Positions 23,000-35,800 of a DNA stretch of 64,000 bases are shown here, in pieces. The translations under genes were made by a program, and so were the position numbers. The stretch is from Branchiostoma floridae (Eukaryota > Chordata > Leptocardii > Amphioxiformes > Branchiostomatidae). Below the pieces are notes generated by a model. That model was not told the DNA's origin, did no database searches, and saw only the letters and a list, made by a program, of their open reading frames with translations. The DNA is taken from NCBI RefSeq assembly GCF_000003815.2, contig NC_049991.1:6359372-6423371 (forward strand), given 5' to 3'. Every line of letters starts with the position of its first letter. Position 1 is the stretch's first letter.

Positions 23000-24560
23000 C
23001 GATGACGTCAAACGATGACCTTGTGGGTGTGGAGGCGTAGGTGATTACTTATTACGCATGCGCGTAGCTAGAACCCACAGCGTTTTTATGCACACCATGT
23101 TTTTATATAGAATGACCTTGAAATTGGGATTCGTGCATGCGCAGTTAGACATTACGGAAGACATGGCTACTATATTCAAGTTCTTTTTTATGACGCACGT
23201 TACGATATGAATTATGGATCCACTCATATTCCGAGAAAGCGTGCATGAAATTCTATAGGTGCTCGACAAATCACAACGTCGTGAAAGTCAATAAGGCGTG
23301 AAATGGGTGCGGTAATGCCGTGAAATTAGGGGCTTATAATACGATACATGATTTCCATTCACACACATGCTTTATACGAAGGTATTGTTTTCATGTGGAA
23401 AAATGGTCACACATAAAATGATGTCAAATCTTAATGCGAATGATTTCCAATACGTTGCATGCTACGTTTGATACTTTTATTCTTAATGTAGATTGGCCTT
23501 CTATCTAAATCTACATCCATCCTAATATTTCCCTTCCAACCCATATAACCCACGTACACACGTTTTAAGATTGTTTGCTCGCCTATTTATGCAGACACTT
23601 GAACGGCTGAGCAAATACTCCCGGCTTATACATAATACGTGCTCAGCTGGCCTTATTGTGGCGTCCTTGTTCTAGGCTAACACAACAATACTAATGGCCA
23701 ATCGTTACTCAAATCTTACCATGCTTGGGGGGAGGGGGGTATCTTTTTTCTTCTTCTTCAAAACGACGGCAGGTGACATAAATGGTTTGGGGTACAGGTA
23801 TAGATTTTTTGCACCTGTTGATCTTACACCTGTTGACGGTGGGAAAGTGTGCCACGTAGCCACAGCTGCTATTGTTTACTTGATAACGTTGTTTACACAT
23901 GGCCACGCGTACGGCACACTTGTGGTGGGGGAGGGGGGCGGTACATTTTTTTACGAGATAAGAATGTGTAAAGCCCCTGTCCAATTGACGATTGTACAGC
24001 GATCAGAAGTAGATTTTTTTACTCGTTCTCTATATTTCAAAATCGTAATTTGATACAAGACATAACGTAAGAGTATGGTTTAGAAGACAACAAATGGCAC
24101 AAAACACGATAAATTTGACCGTTCTTTGGCTATGAAATTCGTTAAGCGGTCTAGCTACATTATTCTCTTGTGAAAAATGGATATCATTGAGACATGTATA
24201 CGGGAATGGTACCAATGTGGGGTAATATTCCACTTTGAAACGAACCGTTTTCGACAACACCTACCTCTGTTATTCTCAGTCGACAACCCCAGCCCGCAAA
24301 TCACCCACACCTTTTGTATGCATTTCCAAATATAGTACAATTATTGACCATTCTCTGTTTGTCACAAGGTGGTTATTTCAATTAATCATTAACTAAGCCG
24401 TAATAAACTATTAAAAAGCGTCATAATAAGCCGATTTTGCAATACTTACGGGGAATGTGTGAAGAAGTTTTCACAACACACTAGGTCCGGGCACCCCTGT
24501 ATTAAAGTATGTCGAAGTTGTCTAACTTTATGGCAACTTCTCCGGCTAAACCGGCTGTTA
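23000..24560. other. Gene-free interval
   Basis: No supported gene. A CRE octamer TGACGTCA stands alone at 23003-23010. At 24061-24145 a segment with CACAAAACACGATAAATT and GAAATTCGTTAAGCGGTCT resembles the subterminal part of family E, heavily decayed. Confidence 0.4.
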
Positions 24561-24567
24561 AAGTTAG

Positions 24568-24600
24568 GCCATGTTGATTTAAGTATATGGATGTCATCCT
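24568..24600. mobile_element. Solo end of MITE family C
   Basis: TTAGGCCATGTTGATTTAAG then TATATGGATGTCATCC matches the family C terminal repeat. No inverted partner is found nearby. Confidence 0.5.
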
Positions 24601-24663
24601 ACGGGAAGCCAAAAATCTGAAGCACCCCACACAACCACCCAACCACCCTCAAAAGGAAAGTTG

Positions 24664-24840
24664 AACCTACTTCATTATGATACTAGAATTTATATTAATG
24701 AATTATGTTAGCCCTTATTGTTATGTTAACTAGGATGTTAAGCTTTATCCTATACCTCTATTTTGTACTTAATGTAATAGTTGTTGCCATACTTTGTGCT
24801 ATGTACAATTGTCGTGCAATAAAGTTCTTCTTCTCCTCTT
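24664..24840 (+). mobile_element. 3' end of a non-LTR retrotransposon (plus strand)
   Basis: TTGTTGCCATACTTTGTGCT, GTACAATTGTCGTGCAATAA and AGTTCTTCTTCTCCTCTTC match the minus-strand copy at 10706-10766. Only the extreme 3' end is preserved. Confidence 0.5.
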
Positions 24841-25571
24841 CTAAACGTACTGAGTATGGTATCCCGAACAATAGATTTTTTAAAATCTTTGATTTGACAT
24901 ATTCCTCCTTAACTTTGGAATTTGGTTTGGCATTCTATGAAAATAGTGCCCATTTTCTGATATATCTACGAGGCATATATCTTATCACATTACACTTGCT
25001 TGTACGATACTAGTATATAGTACGGCCTAAAACTTGGGAGGGGGGGTTTGGACGTCAGATATAATTAAAACAACATACCATTTCTTCCGAAGGAAAATAT
25101 TAATATGTCGTTTTCTTAATCTTCTCCTACTTTGTATTGTATCGAAGAATGTACCTGCTAGTTTTTTATGTGGCCGAAATATAATGCACCAAATAAGTAA
25201 AGTACATTTAAAGAATGTGGTGTATGGACTTTTTTGCGAATTCTATTTTTGTTTTGCCCAAATTTTACGTTTTTAGTTGGGTGAGCTGCAAATAATGAAG
25301 ATACGCGTTTTTCTATTGCCGCCTTGAGCAGTCTTAATCGGATGTTGATTTAAAATAGTAGTCTAACAGACTATTAACCCCTTTGTGGCCTCGTTCCCAA
25401 GGGAACACCAAGCTGTGGACCAATCACAACACACAGAACAACAGCAAGTTGTCTGTAGAAAGGACATCTGCAGTTCGTAAACCACATGCTAGGAGTCGCT
25501 ATGCCATGATCAATACAAGCTGAAGTGCATCAGTAAGCTGCTAGGGGGGCATATCGCTGCTTGTACAATGA

Positions 25572-25977
25572 GTTAGGCCTTGTTGATTTGAATGTATCGA
25601 TGACAATTTCGAGGATCCCAAAACTGATGCGAGCGTGTGAAGAAAAAGTTTGACAAAACAGTTGCATCTATTATGAAATCTAAGTCGCCAGAAAGGTTGA
25701 ATAAATGTCTAAACACACAGACCAATCGCAAACAACAGATACTTCTGATCATTTCTGTTCTTTCACATCCTTTTCTTTGGCATTGCAATTGACGTTGGTA
25801 TTCTATGTTATTAGTATACGCTTTCCTATATCTTCTTCAATCTATGGCATATATTTCCTGGTTTTACAGCTGATTGGTACGATTAACAGTGCGGTCGAAA
25901 AATGATGCACGCGCGCGGATGTCATCCATATAATCTATTTAACTTTATATAATCAAATCAACATGGCTTTAGCCTGA
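25572..25977. mobile_element. MITE family C copy
   Basis: Left TTAGGCCTTGTTGATTTGAA. Right GGATGTCATCCATATAATCT and further TAATCAAATCAACATGGCTT; the right end appears partly doubled. Interior non-coding. Confidence 0.65.
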
Positions 25978-26827
25978 AAAATGTTCTGTCACACTTTCAA
26001 GCTGCTGTATTTTCAAAACACGCAGAATATCTATAGTTTTAGAGAGAGACTTTTGGTGAACATTTTGAGACTGGACACTAAAGAGGGGGGGGGGGGGGGC
26101 ACAAAATGACAGACCACAGTTATTCTCCTTCGCTAACGTCTATAAACGACTGTGTTTATCATTTGGGGGGGAGGTCAAATTCCCTACTTTCTTCAAGAAC
26201 AAGGATCTTTAATACTAGGAGGGAGAGTTTCATAGGCCCAAACTTAAAGTAGACCTATTCTAATCCACATAACCCCATGCAGACCCTCGTCAAATCATTG
26301 CGCTCGTTGATCAAAACAAATCTAGCAAGAATTGTTTAGATAATTTGAACTGAATAAAATGCTGACACGAATTGGTGATCTTGTAGAAAATTGCACCGAC
26401 GTTTATTTATTTTTTTCATTCTTCTCATATGAATGTTAACGTTACCTCCTATACCCAACGCAATGGTATTCGTGGTATTATTGGTCTTTCCCGAAGGGAA
26501 TTTGACATTTTCCCACAAAGGTGTAATGTTTTTGTTGGTCAGCGGGTTAAAACCACATCAACTGGATAACAGTATCCACAAAATCCAGTTGTTGTTTTGG
26601 CCGTGTATTCCATCAAAAACAATTTCATCGCTTGTAACGTTACCTTCGTCTTCTTACCTTCGCCATGAAAGTTTTGAATTTGGTAGTGTTTGCATGTATA
26701 TGTGCATGTAACTATGTATGTGTGTAATGTACATTAGTATTAAATGGACATCATAACTCCAGAATACCTAGATTGATTGTCTTGATATTTGGTATGTGAG
26801 TAGGTCTTATTTTTGGACTATGTAACA

Positions 26828-27042
26828 TACTGTAAATGCAGAAATGTCGCGTTGGATTAATGTTCGCGGTTTTCGCCGTGACCACTTCACCGCGAATTAA
26901 CTTAAATCCACCGCGAACATTTTTCTATTATGGTATTAGACTACAGTCTACGGTATTACCGTGAACTTAAAACCACCGCGAGAAGTTCATTTTCCCGCTA
27001 TCGCGAAATTAAATCCCCGCGAACATAAATGCATTTACAGTA
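26828..27042. mobile_element. MITE family D copy
   Basis: Starts TACTGTAAATGCAGAAATGT, ends ATGCATTTACAGTA. Internal alternating GTTCGCGG and CCGCGAAC blocks. Confidence 0.85.
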
Positions 27043-27912
27043 TTTAGTGCGTAAGAAGCACGGTTCTGGGTGGCAAGTGTGCAGTTCTTGGAACACTAGC
27101 GCACCGAATCAGTGTGTGTTTTTGGACGCCCTTTAAACACATTAGCCGAGAGGCCCTGAAGCCGTCATCCCACTGAATTGTGAAGAAAGTCGATCGTGTC
27201 AAGTGCCTTTCTCAAGGGCACAACATCGTGCCAAACTTTAAACAGTACGCCATACAAACTATGAACCATGAGCTTTCGCTATATACATGTTTTTGTACCA
27301 TGTATATGTAATATTACATGTTGATAGATATATTAGGAATCGATGGAATCTGTATCTCTGTTTATCTGACACTTACCTTCCTCATAACCTCAATGAAAAG
27401 CGAGTTGAGGTCCTAGTGAAGTAATCAAGGTTCTGATTAACAAAAACGACACCACGTCATACGTTTTTAACTTAGAAAATTGCTCATCTTTTCATTAGTC
27501 TTTTCAGACTGTGCATAACCAGTATTCTGCCAGCCAGACTTTTGACTTCTTCTGTGAAATAAATCGCTTGTTTCTAGTATAAGATTATATCATACTTACG
27601 TTTTACTGCCTGTGCAACGCTGCGCCACAATACGTTCGAACATAGGGAGAGTTGAATGATTCAGAAATAGACCACGAAATGGAACTAGTAGTTGATTGTT
27701 CTCTGTCCGGACCTAGCTCACAGTGCAACCGCATACCCGTTGTGAGAGTCCTTGGTCAGCAATTAAAGATAATTCTAACTTTTCCCCACGGCACTTGAGT
27801 GTAATAACCAACCACGTCATCTTTCACCATAACAACGAGCGCTGCAATAATAAAATCAACCGTTAGGGGGAGCTCGTGAGGCGACCAACCCCGCGCGTCA
27901 AAGGTGTTCAGA
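27043..27912. other. Gene-free interval with a SINE-like motif
   Basis: No gene is supported. The complement of TCAAGTGCCTTTCTCAAGGG near 27200-27220 resembles the body motif of the SINE-like repeat at 2150-2410 (cTTGGGAAAGTCACTTTG), so an old SINE may lie here. No promoter boxes are preserved. Confidence 0.35.
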
Positions 27913-27954
27913 GTTTAGGCCACAGCAAGTACTAGTAAATTTTATGGATGACAT

Positions 27955-28362
27955 AGAACAAATCCTAAAAAAAGCTCGTCGCATCTATAGATACTGGGTA
28001 TTCATGTGTGATAGAACACAGACTGTCAATCAACTAGAACAAATCCTGAAAAAAGCTTGTCGCAACAATACTGGATATTCATGTGTGATAGAACACAGAC
28101 TGTCAATTAACTAGAACAAATCCTGAAAACAAAGCTTGTCATACTACCATGGGTAGCAATTACACTGTATATTCATGTGTGATAGAACACAGACTGCAAA
28201 TTAACTAGAACAAATCCTGAAAAAAGCTTGTCGCATCTACACTGGGTATTCATATGTGATAGAACACAGACTGGCGATAAAATAGAACAGAGCCAGAAAA
28301 AAACTGGTCATACTACCATGGGTAGCAACTATACTGGATATTCATATGTGATTGAACACCTT
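27955..28362 (+). repeat. 77-95 bp tandem repeat, five units in two length classes
   Basis: Each unit starts AGAACAAATCCTGAAAAAAG and ends TGTGATAGAACACAGACTG. Units three and five carry an extra block containing the palindrome CTACCATGGGTAG; the others do not. Confidence 0.9.
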
Positions 28363-28489
28363 ATATAGACTGTCTACACATGCCATAAAACACAAGAAAT
28401 TGCAAGTTATAGTTTATATTTATCCCTGATTGTCTATGTGAATAGAGACTGCCTACCAGAACACAGGGTTCAATCACTGACAGAATGAC

Positions 28490-28610
28490 TTAATCTCCAA
28501 GCAGATCCTGCGTGGAATAAGACAGTAACATAAGCTGGGGAAGGAGTTAAGCCGGCAGAGGAGTAAATTGGCCACTCCTTCACCAGCTCATAACTTGACT
28601 GTCTGGAATT
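28490..28610. mobile_element. MITE family A, degraded copy
   Basis: AATCTCCAAGCAGATCCTGC then GGAGTTAAGCCGGCAGAGGA and CACTCCTTCACCAGC. The right terminus is missing. Confidence 0.55.
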
Positions 28611-28990
28611 CAAAACTAAGGGGCGTTTGAACTCTAGGATACCATACATGAACATGTGTCACTGAAACAACTTTGAAAAAAGCATGTGCAATCCTATTTA
28701 CAATATACAGGGTATTTTGCAACAGAAACAATGGACGTTTACGACATATTTTTCAATTTGTGGCATGTTGATTTCTTGTCTTTTATTTCAAATCAGGCGA
28801 AATTAACGTTAATCCATAAAATTTACTTGCTGTGGACTTATAAACGTAACCAAGGAAGATATCCCGCAACCGATTCGGCAGTCCTTCTCTTATGTCTTGG
28901 CTTAGGGTTTATGATGACAAGAGATTCTTCTCGCCGCTAGGTGTCGTGGTGGCAAGAAAAAAAAACGGTCCCAAACGTGACTAAGTTTGT

Positions 28991-29012
28991 ACCCCCCCCC
29001 CCCCCCCCCCCT
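28991..29012 (+). repeat. Poly(C) tract
   Basis: About 20 consecutive C residues. Similar G or C runs occur at about 1397, 26086, 30370 and 41459. Confidence 0.9.
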
Positions 29013-29825
29013 ACTCATCTCGGTTCAGGGCTCTTATCATTATCGCCCTGAAATAGCAGAGGAACTACCAAATTGTTGACAAAGCCATTTTGATTTGATT
29101 ATATATTAGAAACCCGAGTACCAATTATTTCACATCCTCAGTATACTATTCACGGATAAGCCGAAGGGTAGACAACACTGAACAATTGTGTGTCCTCTGA
29201 CGGACTACACCATAACTGCAGCTGTTTGCTGTCTGACCAAGGATATATTCCATAATGTCCTTGGTCTGACAGAATACTTGGGAAAAGTGGGTGAAAGATT
29301 CGTCCATGCTTTACTAGTATATTATATTTGCAGGAATTCAAGAAACTTTTGTCATATCAATACCGTTACTATTATTTTTCAATAAGTACAGCTACTGTAA
29401 CCTTCGGAATGGTAGTAATAAGTAATTATGGCTAGGTAGTAATAAGAAATTCCCAAGCCTCCTTTTCCTTATTTCTTGATTTCTATCTGTATAACAAAAC
29501 AATTGTGCCAGAGACAACAGTATAAACGAGATATTTTATTGTCCACTGCACTCTTCACCAAAGATTTCACCAAACACGTATTACATGTGCAACAGAGAAG
29601 TCTTCGCCGAACAGTAACCAACGACGGTCAACAAGTAAAATATATTTTTCATTTTCATTGTCTATCATTCATTATCATAATATGTACAAAATTTGATTCC
29701 ATCTTTCTCAAGGAAGACGATTTTTTTATTTAGAAGACAATTATGAAAAATTACAAAAATATATGTACAAACATATATACACACAAACAAAATGTAAAAC
29801 TGTGTATCTTCACTAAACAATATCA

Positions 29826-32800
29826 TCAAGTCCTGAAATCTTTCATTCTGTCTGTATCTGAAGCAGATTTGCTGGCCAAGAGTTTGTAGAATCTGTTCCT
29901 CCGTTGTTTGACTTTGTAGCAGTAGACCCAAGGCGTATCCCTGCGGTACACGTGTGTCATGGGAAGGCCTAGTGCAACCGGTAACGTGTTATCTACGTCC
30001 ATTGGTTCAGTATCGGAGCGCTTCACAGGGCGTTTTCCTCTGCGGGTCCCATGGGAGGTTACTGTGGCTCTTGCTGTAGGAGGAGGCTCCGTATGGGGGT
30101 TTAGTGGTTGTTGCTGTTGCTGTTGTTGGCTGAGATTGATGTTTGCGGGGGTTTTCGGAGGAGGTTCTTCGTCACCGGTCGTGGGAGCTAGCTCCATTTC
30201 TGTGCTGGCCGGTACTGGAGTTTGTGGAATCCCCTGTAGGATACGAAACGAGAAAAATATTTTAGAAATCAAATCTCAAAAACAGTTGAAACAAGAGATC
30301 GTTAACCTCATACCTCTGCGAAGTACCATAGCCCTAGTCATCACATCTTTCCCAGCCCCCAGCCGCTACCCCCCCCCCCCCTCCGCGCTAAAGGTGCATT
30401 TCGTCTGACAGCTGTCCATAGACTATCCCACACTACTTTCAAGAAGCGTACTAGTATGATAGGGAGCCCAAACAGGCAAGTTTCAAAAACTACACAGTAT
30501 AACAAGATTCATACAAATCCATCAAAACGATTTTGGTCTTGGTGGGAACACACCAGAAAGCCCAAAATCACACACACGGAGGTAAAATGTCTACAATACA
30601 CACATTCATGCACTGCTCTTTGTTTTCTTTTTATGTGCATGTTGTTGTTGTAGTACAAGTGAGATTTGAGTTGAGATCTTGAAGTTCAGAATATCGTATA
30701 ACTCGGCACAAAGCTCAAAATTTAATCTCTACCTGTTGGGCATACTGTGGCCCGGTCTATTGCTTCTTCTGGTATAACCCACCCCCCATCCCTACTCACA
30801 ACCTAATTCTGTGTTTTGCTCGGAAACTAGCGCGATCAAACGCTTTCAGCAAATCCTAAAACGAACAGCGTATCAAATGTCTTTGTTGCCCTTGCACGTG
30901 AAGCTAAACACACATGAAAACAACACCGCTGCCTCACAACAAAATCTAAATCCTGATATTCGATACCTTCCCCACTACGCCAGGGAGTAATATAGAATGT
31001 AAAGTGAGGAATTCAAAAGTCAACAGCCACTTAGACAACAATGGTGGACCACTGGTCCCGACTGTTAACGTCAGGAGCAATGTCAACAACATAAATGTCC
31101 CCTACAAAGGGCCAACATTCTCGGTTAGTTTTGACAAAACAGAGACTTCTTTCAAACTACACATACAAAATATTTTTCTACTTTTGTGGCACATCATTTC
31201 TTTGTATATTTTTGTTTGTCCGTCAACAGAATACTAGTTTTGAATGGATTTTTGTGATTTTTGTGGTTTGGCCTTGACCTACAAAAATTATTTACATTAA
31301 TTTTCAGGAGTGAATTCTACTTTTAAGATAGGAACTTTCTTTGTCTGTGTGTATGTGTGTGCGTGTGTTTGTGTTTCCGGAAATTTGTTGTCAGCATAAC
31401 GTTCGAACCTCTGGCTGGACTGTACTGATATTTGATATGTGGGTAGGGACTTAACAGAATAGGGTTAAGGTCGATTTTGGGCCCCTGGTGTGTGACCTTG
31501 GTACTGCAGCAGAAATTCCAGTGTTTGTATCTTTTGTCCCCGACATGCTATATATGGTTAATCGGAGCTTTAATAAGAGAGGTAATCACACTAGGTAGGA
31601 GGTTTTACTAAGTTGAGTAATATTAGTTAAGTTAGTTACTTAAAGTCATTCCCCCAATAGATGGTACATGGGGCGGCGCCGATCACCGTTAAAATAACCC
31701 TGGGCCACACAACGTTTGCGCAATCACTACAGCAGGGGGCTAGTCCACTGGTAGTGGTGTGTGTTGAACTACATGTACCACGCTCTTCTCTTTCCTAAAT
31801 GCTTAACAGAGAAAGCAATAGGTACCATTTTAAAGTCTTTGGTATGACTCGGCAGGGGATTGAACACACGGCCTATATAAAACTAAGGGCACAACCCGTC
31901 GTACGTGCAAATACGTGCTGCATGTCTACGTGCTAAAAGTGGTAAGTACCGCCTCCGTACGCACTCGTAGGGAATCCGACGTATTTTGGAGTACGCTGAC
32001 ACGCCGTAGAACTTTAGGTGCAGTCAAAACTTTGTGTGCCATCAGGCTGCGGATTCACCCGCATGCCAATGCGGGCGACGCGCCTGCTCTGTACAGCCAT
32101 ACGTGGCGGATGTGGCCTCCCAAAAAACTTAACGTACGGACAAATCGCACGTACGGCGGGTTGTGCCCTTATTAGCTTAATGCTAGGCGAACACTCTACC
32201 TACTCGACAATTCCACCGGTCGACCATTGCACCAACGATAGTTGATTAATGGAGCAAAACTAAACGAGTTTTAATGGTATTTACAAAGCGCCGCGTTTTA
32301 TCTCTTTGTTGTCTTGTGTTATCACTGTTTGCCCTGTCATCACACACAGAGATGGGCCGCTAATTGGAGTCCTATATTTGGGACCTTTTCTCCTTTTCAA
32401 GTATGCGTAAAATACAAAAATAGCACCTAAATTCACTCATTTTAGATGCTAACATTTGATCTTGATACAATGACAGTTAGGTAAGCTTTCCACTAGGACG
32501 GCGCTCTCGCCGCGCTCTCTCTGTGACCTGGAATTTGACGTATCCCTCAACGAATTGTATAGAAAAGATTATTTTTACACTTTGTATGTTTTGTTGTCTC
32601 CTCTGTCACACTTTTACATTTTGTATGATATACAGAGTGTGAAAGAGAAGGTTACACATATCCTATTTAGGTCGCAGTGAGAGCGCAGTGCGATCGCCGC
32701 ATGTAGTGGAAAGGGGGCCTTACAAAGTAGATCTACTTTTAGTAGTAGAAATATGACGACATTGTCCACTTGATCATGGCCTTTTTTATATTTCAATCTT

Positions 32801-35800
32801 GATTCTTCTTTGGGGGAAGAGGGTTTTATTTCCTGATGTTAGAGTTGCCTAGAACGTTTTCATGACTTCAACAAAATCGTTGCGCAACCAAACAAAAAGT
32901 ATAGAAAGCACTGTTACAAGCTAACGCCAAGAAAATGCAATTACTTACACTTCTTTTGTAGGAAGCAACAAAAGACAAGTAATCAAAAGTCGTTTAGTTC
33001 GGAGTCAGGTGACGTAATGTTAGCAATGCGAGGGTGAAGGCCGTCATTTTTATCGCAGAATCTTTCTTCACAAAAGAATGTGTTTCTAAACTGCGTTGTC
33101 GACAATTTTCTAAAATAGAGTTTTGTATTTTTTCCTTAAATGTATCAAAGTGAACTATATGAAATCTGGCTCGGTCAAATAGTTCAAGGTCTTATGTAGA
33201 TACAGATTAAAATTTTCAGATCTCCAAAAGAGGGCTAGATAGCGGTTAAGGGTACAAAGAACTTTGGATTAGTTAGGTAAACGTTTAACACTTTGACCAA
33301 CGCACGGGTGGTATTTTATCATGGCCATTGTTACGTTGCCATACGAGGAAACGTTTTAAGCAATGTTTCAGCGTCCTCTGCAGGCTGACAATCGTAAGAT
33401 TTGACAAAAGGAAGTTAAGAAATACAAAACTCACAAATAATCGTCATATGTATGGGCTTAGTGTAGCCTTTACTGACAAATTTAGTGGGAAATTAAAAAG
33501 GACGATTTACTAAAAAGAAAAATTATCAAAACAAAGACAAAAAAATATTAGAAAGAAAACTAAAAGGAAATTTTCATGATAACGCCTCTAACATGGAACC
33601 CATCGTAAAATACAGATCCAACTCTAGCTAGCTCTGATGTTTCTTTTTTAAATTCAATTGACATCTTTGCTAAAAAGTTCTAAAACCTTAATCTCATAAT
33701 TTCACCCTAAAATTCCTTCTTTTTTGCCACTTTCCAAGTTGCTACCATAATGGAATCGTAGTTAAGCTCCGTAATATCCTTTTAAAATCCAAATTTGTCT
33801 CTTTTCGAAGTTCTAAAACACTATATAAAGAGTTAAACACCATGATAGTACCTTTCTTATATCTGATATTCTGCCTCAGTCTGTAAAAATGGTTTCCTCA
33901 TAACGTAATCGAACTCTACCTAAGATGCAATCTAATTATACCTCTTTAAAATATCTTAATTCTATAATTGTACCTTTCTTAAATCTTTCTCATCTATACA
34001 AAGTACTTACCACGACGCTATAGTCTGTGTACCAATTAGATCTGCTATCACCTATACAAGTTAGCTAATTATAACAACGTATCTCCAGTGTCTGGAGACG
34101 GTACAAAAACAGATACGCCCTGAGCCCAAACAAAGGCGCGGTGGCGAGGTGTTGCTAATTGGTAAGCAGAGACTGGTGGGGCGATTTACTTCGTTCAACC
34201 AATCGTGTCAGCTTAGCTTACCAAGTCAACACCGCAGAGAAACGGAGACGGTGTGTGTGTGTGTAGTTAGCTTAGCGATAACGAGTTAAGGCTGCAATTT
34301 TCTGGTAAAGATATCGTGGTTAAAAAGCTATAATAATCATTATAGGGTATTACACAAAACGTAATACGATTCGTTCTTTATCTCTGAAATTCGTTGAGTA
34401 ATCTTTCGAACCCCGCAGTACCGCACCGGTGCCCCAAGTGCAGTGAGACACCACCTTTAGCAATAACCAGTTTAAGCCCCAATTTTCCTGGTTAGCATAT
34501 CGTGGTTAAAATGGTATAATTATTATACAGCAGAACTATGATTACCTCCGTCTGTTAAATTCCGACTGGGGTACTGCTTTTGTTGTGTGTGATTAGCTTA
34601 GCGATAACCAGTTTAGACGCAATTTTCTGGTTCAGATATCGTGGTTAAAAAGCCATAATCATTATACAGTACAACTATAATTACCTCGATCCGAAATGAC
34701 TGTTCAATTCCGACTGGGGTACTATGTTTGGTTTTAACTGTGTGTTCGCTCACAACAAATGATCCTTAAATGATGACTTTTTGCATGTTTATCAGTTATT
34801 GAGGTCGCAAAAACATGACAATTGTGGGTACCGTATAGCAGTACATGTATTTTCAGTCAATGCAGCATCACGGACCGACACTCCCTCCCTGAAAGTAGTT
34901 TGGGATATTCCATGGACAACATACCACTAGGCTATGGGAAGCTTTTTTTTTGGAAGAAAAGAAGGGGGGCAATAAAACATGTACTAATATCTAAGTTAAT
35001 GACTTTAAGAAATTTAGAAATTCACACAAAAAAACTCACTGGAGTATGAAATTTTCGGATTCTTGTTATGGTAGGTGTTGTGTATTTTTCTTCAGGCAAT
35101 TGTTAAACAAGTGTACGCTTAGTTTTTTGTGGAGTATATAGTCCACATTGTTTAAGAATTGTTGTCATTCTTTTGGTAAAGTTTACAAAACGCGCCGGAT
35201 TTGAATACAACCGGAAATGATAGTGTGAATTTGTGGCTAGAAACGATACTGGGTTTGAGTACCTGTTTTCTTTATAAGTAAAGAAGAAATATTCAGGTAC
35301 AGGTTTATGCATGAGCGTCAAATGTACCTGCCAAAAAAAAACTAAAGCACTACTGGATTTTATTATCTAGACTAAAATCTGTAATTTGGGTAGATTAAAT
35401 CCTGTGTCAAAGATAAAACTCTGGACAATTGAAAATAGGAAAGTTCTGAATAACCTTGTTAGGAGAGAAAAAAACCCAGTTCTAGTTAGCTTAGTTCTAG
35501 ACCTGAATGACAAATGTACCTTTTTGACTACAAGTAGATAAATTTACTGTCTCAAATAAAGATGACAACTTGACTCTTGAAAATTAGAAATATTATTTTG
35601 AGATCAAAAATGTGTAGATTATCATACAAATATGACGACTTGTTGTCATCAGAAATGACAGATGGCTACATAACTTACAGATGATTGGCTAAATTTGTTT
35701 AGGTACAGGTTTAGGTCCAGACCTGTAGCTAAACCGTTGTACCTAATCTTTATGTACACAGCTCTTATCTAGTTTATACCAGACTAACTACATTGGATAT

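Larger units (their letters stand above)
27914..28838. mobile_element. MITE family B, expanded copy
   Basis: Left TTTAGGCCACAGCAAGTACT then AGTAAATTTTATGGATGACA. The inverted right end is TAATCCATAAAATTTACTTG then CTGTGGACTTA. The interior grew by a tandem array (27955-28362) and contains a family A fragment at 28490-28610. Confidence 0.65.
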
